Source of the DNA: Bryobacterales bacterium
GTDB taxonomy: Bacteria; Acidobacteriota; Terriglobia; Bryobacterales; Bryobacteraceae
Direction of reading: 5' to 3'
Assembly: GCA_016713735.1 (NCBI GenBank)
Contig: JADJOP010000001.1
Coordinates: 1 to 64,000 of the forward strand
DNA length: 64,000 bases
Each line of letters begins with the position of its first letter. Within the stretch, counting starts at the first letter, position 1. A program made the translations under genes and the position numbers. The notes under the pieces are model-generated. The model had not been told where the DNA came from and did no database searches. It saw only the letters and a list, made by a program, of their open reading frames with translations. Shown piece after piece: positions 19,310 through 28,537 of this stretch.

Positions 19310-21703
19310 ATGGCCTTTACGATCAATACCAACATTGCTTCGCTGCAATCCCAGGAATACCTGCGCATCTCCAGCGAGCTCCAACAAAAAACCATCAACC
19401 GTGTCACCAGCGGCCTTCGCATCATCAGTTCCGGCGATGACGCCGCCGGCCTGGCCATTGCCAACGGCTTCCGTTCCGACCGCTCCGTGCTTACGCAAGG
19501 CGTGCGGAACGCCAACGACGGCCTGTCTACCCTGCAGACCATCGACGGCGGCCTGAACAACATTTCTCAATTGCTCGATCGCGCCCGTTCGCTCGCCGCG
19601 CAATCGGCCTCGGGCACCTTCACCGGTGACCGCACGTTGTTGAACAGCGAGTTTCAGAGCGTGATCGATGAGATCGACCGCCAGGCGCAGGCCATCGGCC
19701 TGGACGCCACCGGCCTGTTTGCCACCAAACTCAGTGTCTTCATCGGCGGCGGCCGCGGCCCGACGGCGGCCGACCAGATTGCAAACGGCTCGGTGGCGGT
19801 CGACCTGAGCACGTCCACCGTCGATGCGCGCTCGCTCGGTTTGAAAGGCCTGCAGGTGACCGGTGCGCTGGCCACCGACGTCGACGACATCCTGGCCGAC
19901 ACGACAAACACCTCCTCGACCGTCGTGCCCGGCTCCACGGAGTTCTTCCTGCGCGGGGCGGGCTTCTCCGACGACGACCGCGTTCGGCTCTCAGTGAACC
20001 TGGCCGGTGTGGATGACGCCGAGAAACTGGTCAACGCCATCAATTCGGCCATTGAACAGGCCGGCGGGGCGGGCACGAATCAATCGGAGGCCTTCAAGAA
20101 CGCCAACATTCGCGCCACCATCGTCACCGACCCGCAGAACAACCGCAAACTCGTCTTCCAGAGCTCGACGGCGGCCTTCCAGGTCTCTGGCGGCGACCGC
20201 CTGGCCAACGCCTTGCTCGGCAACACAACGGCCGACGGCGCAAGCACCGGGGCGACACTCGACTACGTGGTCAACGGCGGCGGCAACGCCGCCTCGACGG
20301 GCACGGCCTTCGGTGCGGCGGGCAACGTCATTGTCCGCATCCAGTCCGGCTCACTGGCCGCGCCGGCCGATCTGACGCTGGCCGTCACCACCTCCACCAC
20401 GGTGAACGACGCGCTGACGAGCCTATCCAGCCTGGTTGCGGCCAATAGTGCCCTCATCGGCGCCGGCATCAGCGTTACGGCAAACTCACCCGGCTCACCG
20501 CTCACCTTCACCTCCAAGCGCGGGGAGAACTTCGAAGTGCTCGCTGTCGGCGACAACGCCAACGCCCTCGGTCTCGGCTCGGCGCAGTTCACCGCGGGCA
20601 CGGATTCCACCAGCTTTGATGTATCCAGCATCACCTCGGCGGCCATCGCCGCCTCCACCTCCGGCGCGACCACGCAAACGCTGGGCTTCTCCATCGGCGG
20701 CGGCGCCTATGTCACCGGCAGCTTCTCGCTCGGCACGGGCGGCACGGTGGCCGGGCTGATCAGCGATCTGAACACCTTCTTTTCGCAGAACAATTCGCTG
20801 CAACAGGCCGGTCTGGTGGCCTCCACGGCCGCCGGCGGCGCCCTCGCCATCAGTTCAAACAACGGCACCTACTTCCGTGTCAACGTCAACAGCACCAGCG
20901 GTAGCGGAAACCTCGGCTTCGGCACCTCGGCCGGTGTGACCACGACGGTTTCAGTATCGACGACATCGGCCACGACTGCGGCCACCATCAACTCCGGCGG
21001 GGCTTCCACGAGCGGTCCGCTCGCCTTCACGCCCATCCGTAGCGGCGATGACGACCAGACGATCACCTTGTCCATCAAGGACGCCTCGGGCAACCAGCAG
21101 TCTCTCGCCATCGCCCTGCAATCGGATGGGAGCGAACAAACCGCGCGTTCCATCGACGAAGCGTTGGACCATATCAATGACCAGATTCAGGCCAGCGGCA
21201 GCGAAGATCTACGCTCGATCGTGGCCGTGAAGCAGCGTGACGACGAGGCTGGCGGCGTGGAACGGATCGTTTTTCTCAGCCCGCTGAAGGAATTTCGCGT
21301 CTCGGTGGGCGACAACGCCGGCGACGCCGGCCTGTTTGCCTCCACCAGCACCACGCAGGGTTCGATCGTGAACTCAACCGTGCTGCCCGGCGGGGCCAAC
21401 ATCGACATCTCGACCCAGGCCACGGCGGAGGCCGCCGTCGGCGCGCTGTCCAACGCCGTGTCGCAACTGGGCAGTGTGCAAGCCGTGGTCGGCCGCGGAC
21501 AGAACCAATTCAATTTCGCCATCAGCCTGGCCCAGACCCAGATCATCAACCTCGCCGCCAGCGAATCGCGTATCCGCGACGCCGACCTGGCCGCCGAGGC
21601 GGCCAACCTCTCCAAGGCCCAGGTGTTGCAACAGGCCGGCATCGCCGCCCTGGCGCAAGCCAACTCGGCGCCGCAGGCCGTACTCAGCCTGCTGCAGGGC
21701 TAA
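19310..21703 (+). CDS. fliC: Flagellin with a very large central domain
   Basis: The filament subunit is 797 residues, against about 280-500 for most flagellins. The N-terminal D0/D1 part (residues 1-140) is canonical: MAFTINTNIASLQSQEYL, RVTSGLRIISSGDDAAGLAI, NANDGLSTLQTIDGGLNNI. The C-terminal D0/D1 part is also canonical: ESRIRDADLAAEAANLSKAQ, then an Ala/Gln-rich end finishing SLLQG. In between, about 550 residues are Ser/Thr/Ala/Gly-rich and contain flagellin-IN-type units such as KLVNAINSAIEQAGG and DLNTFFSQNNSLQQAG. This region is surface-exposed and variable in the family. A sigma-28 promoter lies upstream. No other flagellar gene is in the window. The Ser/Thr-rich core next to a sugar operon invites a glycosylation hypothesis. 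Confidence 0.93.
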   Translation: MAFTINTNIASLQSQEYLRISSELQQKTINRVTSGLRIISSGDDAAGLAIANGFRSDRSVLTQGVRNANDGLSTLQTIDGGLNNISQLLDRARSLAAQSASGTFTGDRTLLNSEFQSVIDEIDRQAQAIGLDATGLFATKLSVFIGGGRGPTAADQIANGSVAVDLSTSTVDARSLGLKGLQVTGALATDVDDILADTTNTSSTVVPGSTEFFLRGAGFSDDDRVRLSVNLAGVDDAEKLVNAINSAIEQAGGAGTNQSEAFKNANIRATIVTDPQNNRKLVFQSSTAAFQVSGGDRLANALLGNTTADGASTGATLDYVVNGGGNAASTGTAFGAAGNVIVRIQSGSLAAPADLTLAVTTSTTVNDALTSLSSLVAANSALIGAGISVTANSPGSPLTFTSKRGENFEVLAVGDNANALGLGSAQFTAGTDSTSFDVSSITSAAIAASTSGATTQTLGFSIGGGAYVTGSFSLGTGGTVAGLISDLNTFFSQNNSLQQAGLVASTAAGGALAISSNNGTYFRVNVNSTSGSGNLGFGTSAGVTTTVSVSTTSATTAATINSGGASTSGPLAFTPIRSGDDDQTITLSIKDASGNQQSLAIALQSDGSEQTARSIDEALDHINDQIQASGSEDLRSIVAVKQRDDEAGGVERIVFLSPLKEFRVSVGDNAGDAGLFASTSTTQGSIVNSTVLPGGANIDISTQATAEAAVGALSNAVSQLGSVQAVVGRGQNQFNFAISLAQTQIINLAASESRIRDADLAAEAANLSKAQVLQQAGIAALAQANSAPQAVLSLLQG

Positions 21704-21757
21704 GACGCCTGTCCCACAGACCCCCATCGGGCAAGTGAGTGGCGTCAGTAGGGCTGG

Positions 21758-22054
21758 TTGAAGCGACAGGTAGTGCGGCTGAGGCGGCTACGGCGACTCG
21801 AGACCCGATGGGAACGATCTCTCAGTGAGGTTTGGGCCGGTCTGGGCCTGCTGGCCCACCGAACTACCTTCCCGGGACCCAAAACCTGCCTGCTCGCATC
21901 CACCTCGGGAGCCAATCTGCTACAGCCTGCGGAAGCGGGTTCAGCCGCACGCTTCGCCACCCTGGCCGCACACCTCAGCCCAGCCCAGGCCGCTCGTCTA
22001 CTCGGACTAACCCGTAATGCTCTCCGGTACCGGCTAGACCACACATGGGCCTAA
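21758..22054 (+). pseudogene. Small ORF ending in a Fis-type helix-turn-helix
   Basis: The last 30 residues read HLSPAQAARLLGLTRNALRY and then RLDHTWA. This resembles the Fis-type HTH that ends NtrC-family sigma-54 activators, a group common in flagellar loci. The preceding 65 residues resemble nothing recognised. The most likely reading is a shortened or decayed remnant of a larger regulator. The rest of the 21704-22252 interval holds no other coding sequence that I can support. Confidence 0.25.
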
Positions 22055-22122
22055 GAGACTGATCCGGCCCTTGTCATTTTTACACGGTAAATCCTTCCTA
22101 GACCGTAACTTGCGACGGTAAT

Positions 22123-22151
22123 GGGGCCTCTGCCTGAGGCCCCCAAAAAAA
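22123..22151. other. Strong hairpin next to an A8 run, upstream of the metallopeptidase
   Basis: GGGGCCTC at 22123-22130 pairs perfectly with GAGGCCCC at 22136-22143 around a TGCCT loop. On the plus strand it is followed by A8, not T, so it is not a factor-independent terminator in either direction. It may be an mRNA leader structure for the downstream gene. Confidence 0.4.
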
Positions 22152-22252
22152 ATCCACCGTACAAACGACCTTTCTTTGCACCGAGCACCCCGGGTGGTCT
22201 CTCCTCCCAGACCAATAGGACCGATGGTTGCACTAGAAGGCGACTTCGTACT

Positions 22253-25200
22253 ATGAGTAACACCACCCAAACATCAATCATCAGAAGTGTTTTTTCTTAT
22301 GCTGCGCTTGCTCTCATGTTCTCCTTCGCGCTCTCCGCTCAGCAGGAAGACTCTCGAAGGTCTGTCAACGCCCAGACAATTCGCAATTGGAATACACGCG
22401 TTCTTCAACTCCAGGAGCGGCTCGAAAACAGCCCCGCCCTGGCTCGCCTTGCAGTCCGGCTTGAGGCGAAGCCCGTCTTCCAGCAACGCCTCGCCGCCAT
22501 GGCCGCCCTCGTCGAAGAGGATCCCCAGGCCGTTCTCGATACGGCCTTCTCCGCTCCCTTGCTGCGCACCTTGTCGGAAGCGTTCCCGGAGGCCGATCTC
22601 GAAGAAGAAGGCGAGTTCTCCGGCCTCGCCGAACACGTCATCGCCGATGACGAAACGATGGAGCACGGCGCCTCTCACATCCGCATGCAGCGCGGCGATG
22701 AGTGGCTCCGCGTCAACTTCGCTGGCGAGGCCCCCGATGTCCAGTGCAGTGATCACCTGAACGTCCGCGGCGTGAAGGTCGGCACTTCGGTCGCCGCCGC
22801 CGATGGCGTCACCTCCAGCGCCGGCGGGCCTGTTTCCACCTGCGCCACCACCGGCACGCAGTACATCGCCGTCCTCCTGGTCACCTTCCCCGGCGTCACG
22901 CCTCCCGCCAACGTCACGCCCGACATCGTCGACAAAATCTTCTTTCAACAAACCGGCCGCTCCGTGGACGGGTTCTGGAAGGAAGCCAGCCAGGGCAAAA
23001 CCAGGGCCAGCGGCAAAGTCTTCGGCTGGTACACGCTCGACGCCGCCTACTCCTGCACGCAGTACTACCAGATGCGCGACGCCGCCATCCGCGCCGCCGA
23101 CAAAGACGTCGATTTCCGCAGCTTCAACCGCGTCATGCTCGTCTTCCCGCCTCCCTCCGGCTGCGGCTGGGCCGGCCTCGGCACCCTCGGCTGCTCCTAC
23201 CTCACCTCGCCCAACGACGGCAACTTTACCGCCTCCACTTCGTGGTTGGTCTCCAACTACATGTCCAGCATCGACAGTGGCGTCAAACTCGCCACGCATG
23301 AAGGCGGCCACAACTTTGGGCTCGGCCACGCCCGCACGTATGACTACGGCACGGCGGCTCTCGGCGCCATCGGCTCCGCACCCGGCGTCTCAGAATACGG
23401 CGACGTCTTTTCCACCATGGGCTCCTGGAATCTCGGCCATTATTCGGCTCCCAACAAGGTCCGTTTGAAGTGGCTCGACACCATCACCCAGGTCCCCACC
23501 ATCACCTCCAACGGCGTCTACGATCTCATCCCCTTTGCCTCCGCCACGCCCGGCCGGCAGGCTCTCAAGATCCAGCGCGGCGCCGGTAGCAACGCCTACC
23601 TCTGGCTGGAATACCGCCAACCGCTCGGCATCTACGAATCCAGTCTCGGCGCCCAGATCTTCTCCGGCGCCTCCATTCGCTATGAGGAGGGCAGCACCTC
23701 CTACTCCAACCTGCTCGACTTCACCCCCGAAACCGCCTCCTGGAGCGATCCCGCCCTCGCCGCCGGAAAAACCTGGACCGACCCCTACTCCAACCTCTCC
23801 ATCCAGGTCCAAAGCGCTACCGCCAGCGGCCTCGCAGTCAACATCAGCTACGGCTCCACCCCCTGCGTCCGCGCTGCTCCCACCCTCGCCGTTTCACCCG
23901 CCAACCCCAGCGGCAACGCCGGCTCCAAGCTCGACTACACCGTGACGGTCACCAACAAGGACTCCTCCAGTTGCGCCGCCGCCACCTTCGTGCCCGCCTC
24001 CACGGCGCCCACCGGCTGGCTCACCGCCTATTCCTCTTCGGGCCTCACCCTCAATCCCGGCGCCTCCGGCAACTTCACCATGTCGAAGACCATCCCCGCC
24101 GGAACCGCGCCGGCCACCGTCGCCGCCAATGTCTCGGTCAGCGATGCCAACCACGCCGCGGTCACCGCCACGGCCAGCGCCACCGTCACCGCCGCCTGCG
24201 TCTACGCCCCGCCCACGGTCACCTTCTCGCCCACTACCCTCAGCGGCGCAGCCGGCGCGAAGCTCGCCTACACCGTGACCGTCGTGAACAAGGACTCCGC
24301 CACCTGCGCCGCCGCCACCTTCACGCCTACCTCCACCGCGCCCACGGGCTGGACCACGGCGTTCTCCGCGGCAAGCCTCAAACTCAACCCCGGCGCCAGC
24401 GGCAACTTCACCCTCACCAAGACCATCCCCGCCGGCACGGCCGCCAATACCTACTCGGTCAACGTCAACCTCAAGGACGCCAACCACAACACCACCGCCG
24501 CGGCCAGCGCTAAGGTGACGGCCGCCTGCGTCTACGCGGCGCCCACGATTACCTTCTCACCGACCACCCTCAGCGGTGTCCCAGGCGCCAAGCTCGCCTA
24601 CACTGTCACCGTCGTGAATAAGGATTCCGCCTCCTGCGCCGCCGCCACCTTCGCGCCTACTTCCACCGCGCCCACGGGCTGGACCACGGCGTTCTCCACT
24701 ACGGGCCTCAAACTCAACCCCGGCGCCACCGGCAACTTCATCCTCACCAAGACCATCCCCGCCGGCACGGCCGCCAATACCTACTCGGTCAACGTCAACC
24801 TCAAGGACGCCAACCACAACACCACCGCCGCGGCCAGCGCTAAGGTGACGGCCGCCTGCGTCTACGCGGCGCCCACGATTACCTTCTCACCGACCACCCT
24901 CAGCGGTGTCCCAGGCGCCAAGCTCGCCTACACTGTCACCGTCGTGAATAAGGATTCCGCCTCCTGCACCGCCGCCACCTTCGCGCCTACTTCCACCGCG
25001 CCCACGGGCTGGACCACGGCGTTCTCCACTACGGGCCTCAAACTCAACCCCGGCGCCAGCGGCAACTTCACCCTCACCAAGACCATCCCCGCCGGCACGG
25101 CCGCCAATACCTACTCGGTCAACGTCAACCTCAAGGACGCCAACCACAACACCACCGCCGCGGCCAGCGCTAAGGTGACGGCCTGCGTCTACGCGGCGCC

Positions 25201-25822
25201 CACGGTCACCTTCTCACCGACCACCCTCAGCGGTGTCCCAGGCGCCAAGCTCGCCTACACCGTCACCGTCGTGAATAAGGACTCCGCCTCCTGCGCCGCC
25301 GCCACCTTCGCGCCTACTTCCACCGCGCCCACGGGCTGGACCACGGCGTTCTCCACCACGGGCCTCAAACTCAACCCCGGCGCCACCGGCAACTTCATCC
25401 TCACCAAGACCATCCCCGCCGGCACGGCCGCCAATAACTACGCGGTTAACGTCAACCTCAAGGACGCCAACCACAACACCACCGCCGCGGCCAGCGCCAC
25501 GGTGACCGCGGCTGTGTCGACACCTTCGTCGGCCCCCGCCCTCACCCTCACTGGGCCCATCGGGTCTGTGCCGCGCTCCACCTACATCACCCTCACCGCC
25601 AAAGTGGTTTCCGGCGGCCTCCCCGTCGTCGGCACCATGGTCGGCTTCATGGTGAAACAGCCTAACGGCATGATCTCCATTACCATCGGCGTCACCAACG
25701 CCTCCGGTGTGGCAACCCGTGTCGTCAATAGCTCCATGGCCGGCAGTTGGACCGCCACGGCTTCGGCCGCCGTCGGAGGCCAGAACCTCGCCTCCAACGT
25801 CTTCACCTGGACAGTCAACTAA
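22253..25822 (+). CDS. Secreted gametolysin-like (M11) zinc metallopeptidase with five C-terminal repeats
   Basis: The ATG at 22253 is chosen because it starts a signal peptide (SVFSYAALALMFSFALSAQQ), with GAAGG about 12 bases upstream. After a pro-region the catalytic domain carries HEGGHNFGLGH, the metzincin HExxHxxGxxH zinc site, at about residue 350. FSTMGSW follows 40 residues later as the Met-turn. Residues of about 540-1085 are five 110-residue modules, each with CVxAxPT at the start and a VVNKDSxSC segment; such NEW3/Ig-like modules usually bind surfaces or carbohydrate. A Big1-like domain (GPIGSVPRSTYITLTAK) ends the protein. Total length is about 1,190 residues. Expected role: secreted protease acting on extracellular or cell-wall protein. 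Confidence 0.85.
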   Translation: MSNTTQTSIIRSVFSYAALALMFSFALSAQQEDSRRSVNAQTIRNWNTRVLQLQERLENSPALARLAVRLEAKPVFQQRLAAMAALVEEDPQAVLDTAFSAPLLRTLSEAFPEADLEEEGEFSGLAEHVIADDETMEHGASHIRMQRGDEWLRVNFAGEAPDVQCSDHLNVRGVKVGTSVAAADGVTSSAGGPVSTCATTGTQYIAVLLVTFPGVTPPANVTPDIVDKIFFQQTGRSVDGFWKEASQGKTRASGKVFGWYTLDAAYSCTQYYQMRDAAIRAADKDVDFRSFNRVMLVFPPPSGCGWAGLGTLGCSYLTSPNDGNFTASTSWLVSNYMSSIDSGVKLATHEGGHNFGLGHARTYDYGTAALGAIGSAPGVSEYGDVFSTMGSWNLGHYSAPNKVRLKWLDTITQVPTITSNGVYDLIPFASATPGRQALKIQRGAGSNAYLWLEYRQPLGIYESSLGAQIFSGASIRYEEGSTSYSNLLDFTPETASWSDPALAAGKTWTDPYSNLSIQVQSATASGLAVNISYGSTPCVRAAPTLAVSPANPSGNAGSKLDYTVTVTNKDSSSCAAATFVPASTAPTGWLTAYSSSGLTLNPGASGNFTMSKTIPAGTAPATVAANVSVSDANHAAVTATASATVTAACVYAPPTVTFSPTTLSGAAGAKLAYTVTVVNKDSATCAAATFTPTSTAPTGWTTAFSAASLKLNPGASGNFTLTKTIPAGTAANTYSVNVNLKDANHNTTAAASAKVTAACVYAAPTITFSPTTLSGVPGAKLAYTVTVVNKDSASCAAATFAPTSTAPTGWTTAFSTTGLKLNPGATGNFILTKTIPAGTAANTYSVNVNLKDANHNTTAAASAKVTAACVYAAPTITFSPTTLSGVPGAKLAYTVTVVNKDSASCTAATFAPTSTAPTGWTTAFSTTGLKLNPGASGNFTLTKTIPAGTAANTYSVNVNLKDANHNTTAAASAKVTACVYAAPTVTFSPTTLSGVPGAKLAYTVTVVNKDSASCAAATFAPTSTAPTGWTTAFSTTGLKLNPGATGNFILTKTIPAGTAANNYAVNVNLKDANHNTTAAASATVTAAVSTPSSAPALTLTGPIGSVPRSTYITLTAKVVSGGLPVVGTMVGFMVKQPNGMISITIGVTNASGVATRVVNSSMAGSWTATASAAVGGQNLASNVFTWTVN
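23860..25507 (+). repeat. Five tandem ~330-bp units inside the metallopeptidase gene
   Basis: Unit boundaries at 24191, 24521, 24851 and 25181 are spaced exactly 330 bases and begin at the GCC-GCC-TGC-GTC-TAC codons. The last unit has lost one Ala codon at its start. Units three and four (24521-24850 and 24851-25180) are almost identical at DNA level, including synonymous sites, pointing to very recent duplication or gene conversion. Unit one (about 23860-24190) is the most diverged. Confidence 0.9.
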
Positions 25823-25840
25823 CCACACGCCTCAACTACA

Positions 25841-25911
25841 ACGAGCCAGCGCCGGCGCGCCTTTCCTGTACCCCCGGATCAGCGCGCCTGATCGCTGGCT
25901 CGTCGTGTTTT
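25841..25911. terminator. Possible bidirectional terminator between convergent genes
   Basis: An 11-bp perfect stem, ACGAGCCAGCG at 25841-25851 and CGCTGGCTCGT at 25893-25903, encloses a 41-base GC-rich loop and is followed by CGTGTTTTG. It lies between the convergent metallopeptidase and PEP-CTERM genes. The large loop is atypical. Confidence 0.5.
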
Positions 25912-25925
25912 GATTCGACTCTAAA

Positions 25926-26492
25926 CTACCGGCCCAACCGCTTCCGCGCCACGCCCAACGCCACCAACCCGGCACCCATCAGCGCATAGGTCGACGGCTC
26001 CGGCACGTTGCCCTGCGGCGGCGGCTCAATGCCGCGCAGACCCCACAAGGTGGCATGCGAATTCCCCAACGTGTTCGGGTTCGGACCATACCCCACTTCC
26101 GGGCCCAGCGTGCCAAAGCTGCCAGCGCTCGTGGCCGGACTGAACTCGAACAGCAGATAGTCATTCCCGCCCTTCACCTTGAGAAAGTACACCAGCGCGC
26201 CCCACGTATCAGAACTCCCGTTCAGCGGATCAGGTCCCGCATCAATGGTGAAGTAAGACGAGTTCACTTCGCCGCTCTTGGCGATTAGGAACAGGTCGGG
26301 CGTGTCCCCCGTGGCCAGATCAATCGCCGCCTTCACGATATCGATGCCGTCCTTCGCCGTCCCCTTGTTCGGCACCTCTGGATTGAAGTAGGAATCCTCC
26401 AGCCCATCCGTCATGCGGCAGGCATCGTTCACCAAGTTCTGGCGACCCCCTCCGCACAAATGCAGCATCGACACTCCGCATGGTACGGCCAC
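25926..26492 (-). pseudogene. PEP-CTERM protein, N-terminus lost
   Basis: The C-terminus is a textbook PEP-CTERM sorting signal: VPEPSTYALMGAGLVALGVA followed by the basic tail RKRLGR. The upstream 150 residues (YFNPEVPNKGTAKDGID, YFTIDAGPDPLNGSSDTWG, LKVKGGNDYLLFEF) look like a secreted beta-rich domain. No signal peptide is present: the frame begins in sequence belonging to an adjacent IS1380 remnant near 26460. The protein would have been a substrate of an exosortase such as the one encoded at 13.2 kb. As it stands it cannot be exported. The true 5 prime limit of the original gene is uncertain. Confidence 0.7.
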
Positions 26493-26589
26493 CCCTTCTT
26501 AAGCCGTTTCTTTACGCCCCCACCTGCCCCGTCACCCACTTCGTCCGCGCCGCCTCCACCTCTGGACACACCAACTCCGTCCCATCCAG

Positions 26590-26985
26590 CACCGCCCGTA
26601 CAAGGTTCAAGGCCGTTTCCCAAGGCCGTTTCCGGCGCACGTTGGCCAGCCAGCAGGTTCATCAATGGATCGCGGCTCAGTTGATCGTGAACGTTGAGAT
26701 CGTCGTAGCCCAAGGCGAGGCCATAGAAGGGTTAGGCCAGCATCTGTTCGACGCCGTGCGGGGTGCGATGTTGCGACCGGAAGTCGGTGAAGCAGGCGGC
26801 CAGACGCGGCAGCAGGCCGATGCGGCGGTCTGTTTGCCGCAATAGCAACGCGCCGCCATCGCTGCTCCGCGTGCCACCATCGATAAATTGGCTGCGATTG
26901 ACTGCGAAAAATGAAATTCGATCCCGAAGCTGTCTTGGCCACGCTCTGTCTTAGCGAAGGCCTCCTCCTGCCGCGGGCCAACTGC
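26590..26985 (-). pseudogene. IS1380-family transposase N-terminal remnant
   Basis: Across three frames the minus strand shows the order FIDGG...SSDGG, LLLRQTDRRIGLLPRLAACF, then ALGYDDLNVHDQLSRDPLM and NLLAGQRAP. This is the conserved N-terminal region of a second IS1380 subgroup, distinct from the 1.4-kb copy. Everything from the catalytic core onward is missing. It sits against the PEP-CTERM gene whose 5 prime end is lost and is followed by the IS701 element. Confidence 0.6.
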
Positions 26986-27073
26986 TGCTTGGAAAATCAG
27001 TTGTGCCGCAAGAGAAGGCCCGTTGTCATGGGGATGGGTGGAGTTGAAAACAGGCGCAATGCGAGAGCTACTG

Positions 27074-28537
27074 GTACTACTGTGTTATAAACGAAGCGCG
27101 CCGCAAAAGGGACACCGGGCCAGTTGCCGGAGCAGAAACCCGGCAATGGTTCGGCGCAGCGAAGCGATGGAGTGTGGATTATGCCGTCCGCTGGCGGCGG
27201 GGACGTCCTCTCGGCTCGAATCCCGGCGGGAGAGCGGTGGCGGATAGGGCCAGTTGGCCGGCCCGCGCCGAGGGGGAAAAACGGTTCCTCTCAGCGACCA
27301 GGAACCCGTAAGCGGCGATGCAGAGTGTGGCGTGATGGTGAAAGCCCCGCCAGCCACGTCCCTCAAAGTGCCCCAGGCCCAACTCCTGCTTCAGTTCCTC
27401 GTAGTCTCGTTCGATGATCCATCTGTGTTTGGCCAACCGGATCAGTCCCATCAACGAAGTGTCAGCCGGTAAGGTAGAGAACCAATATTTGGTTGGCTCC
27501 TTCTCTTGCTTGGGCCACTCGATCAACAGCCACTCTTCCGGGTGCGGTTCGCTTCGCCAATAGTCGCGATGAGCCGGCCGAACGCGCAGGGCGGCGAACC
27601 GGGACCGCAGCTTCCTCTTCACTCCTTGCCGCCATGCGACCGCCTTCCAGGCTTCCGGCGGCAGCGACAGCGCTAGCTCCTTCAAGGCGACAGGTGGGTG
27701 GTCCGGATCGCGCCGCAGCAACTTCGTCGGGCGCCCTTTGCCTTCCCATTTCTTGGCCGGCTGGGGCATCTGCTGTGGTTTCCATACACTCACGCTACTC
27801 ATGATCCCCACCACATAAGGCATTCCCATCTCTGTCAGCTCCGTGCGGAACTTGGTATCGGTTCCATAGCCGGCGTCGGTCAAAATCACACCTTCGGGAA
27901 TCCCTCGCTCACGTGCCCGCCGAATCTGCGCCAGCGCGATCTGGGGTTTGGTCCGGAAACTCACCTCCTCCGGCACGCCAGCTTTGCGCCGCCGTGTCTT
28001 GTCCTCGCTCCACACCTCCGGCAAGTACAGTTGGAAGGCGACAGGCATACTCGATGCTTCCGTGGTCACTGACAGGCTAACGGCGACGCGGCAGTTCTCC
28101 TGCTTGCCCATCTGGCCGCAGTACTGCCGGGTCACGCCTACCGAGTGCTGTCCTTTCTTAGGGAATCCGGTGTCATCGACCACCCAGGCGACCACGGGTC
28201 CTTGCCCGAGCATCGCTGGCAGCACTGTGTCCAAGGCCCGGTCCAGCACCGCCTCATCGCTCCACGGCGCATCGGCGACGAAGTGATGCAGCGATTGGTG
28301 CATGCGGCGGACGTTGTCAGGGGCCAAGCGCGCGGCCATCGGCTCGACGCTCTTGCGCTCACCGGGCAGCAACAACCCTGTGCAGTAGGACTGAAAGGGA
28401 ACCCGGCGATCGGCGTGGCCCGCTGCCTGCGCCAGGCTGTCGAGGTAGGCTGCGAGCCGTTTCTGTTGTGCGCCCGGCGCCCTCGTGTTGGAGCTCACAA
28501 CAAAAGCAGTATATCATGTTTTATAACACAGTAGTAC
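27074..28537 (-). mobile_element. IS701-family insertion sequence, apparently intact
   Basis: A perfect 18-bp inverted repeat, GTACTACTGTGTTATAAA at 27074-27091 and its complement at 28520-28537, flanks a single full-length transposase gene. The outermost few bases also match imperfectly, so the true ends may lie 5-6 bases further out. No certain target duplication was found. Confidence 0.85.
27179..28498 (-). CDS. IS701-family transposase
   Basis: The 439-residue DDE transposase is uninterrupted, at full family length. VVAWVVDDTGFPKKG holds the first catalytic Asp, VILTDAGYGTDTKFR the second, and KHRWIIERDYEELKQELGL the Glu. The N-terminal part (FQSYCTGLLLPGERKSVEPM) matches the family. It is one of few intact transposases in the window. 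The frame starts about 40 bases inside the right inverted repeat and lies in a zone otherwise made of broken elements, so this insertion is probably recent. Confidence 0.9.
   Translation of the reverse strand: MSSNTRAPGAQQKRLAAYLDSLAQAAGHADRRVPFQSYCTGLLLPGERKSVEPMAARLAPDNVRRMHQSLHHFVADAPWSDEAVLDRALDTVLPAMLGQGPVVAWVVDDTGFPKKGQHSVGVTRQYCGQMGKQENCRVAVSLSVTTEASSMPVAFQLYLPEVWSEDKTRRRKAGVPEEVSFRTKPQIALAQIRRARERGIPEGVILTDAGYGTDTKFRTELTEMGMPYVVGIMSSVSVWKPQQMPQPAKKWEGKGRPTKLLRRDPDHPPVALKELALSLPPEAWKAVAWRQGVKRKLRSRFAALRVRPAHRDYWRSEPHPEEWLLIEWPKQEKEPTKYWFSTLPADTSLMGLIRLAKHRWIIERDYEELKQELGLGHFEGRGWRGFHHHATLCIAAYGFLVAERNRFSPSARAGQLALSATALPPGFEPRGRPRRQRTA

Noticed and set aside
22123..22151. Hairpin plus A8 as a factor-independent terminator
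   Set aside because: The A run follows the stem on the plus strand, so neither strand has the required T run after the stem.
22274..23329. 351-codon minus-strand frame opposite the metallopeptidase
   Set aside because: Gly/Ala/Asp-rich translation with no motifs; it mirrors codon bias of the real gene on the other strand.
23860..25507. Long direct repeats as a CRISPR or satellite array
   Set aside because: The unit is 330 bases, in frame and codes for a protein module.
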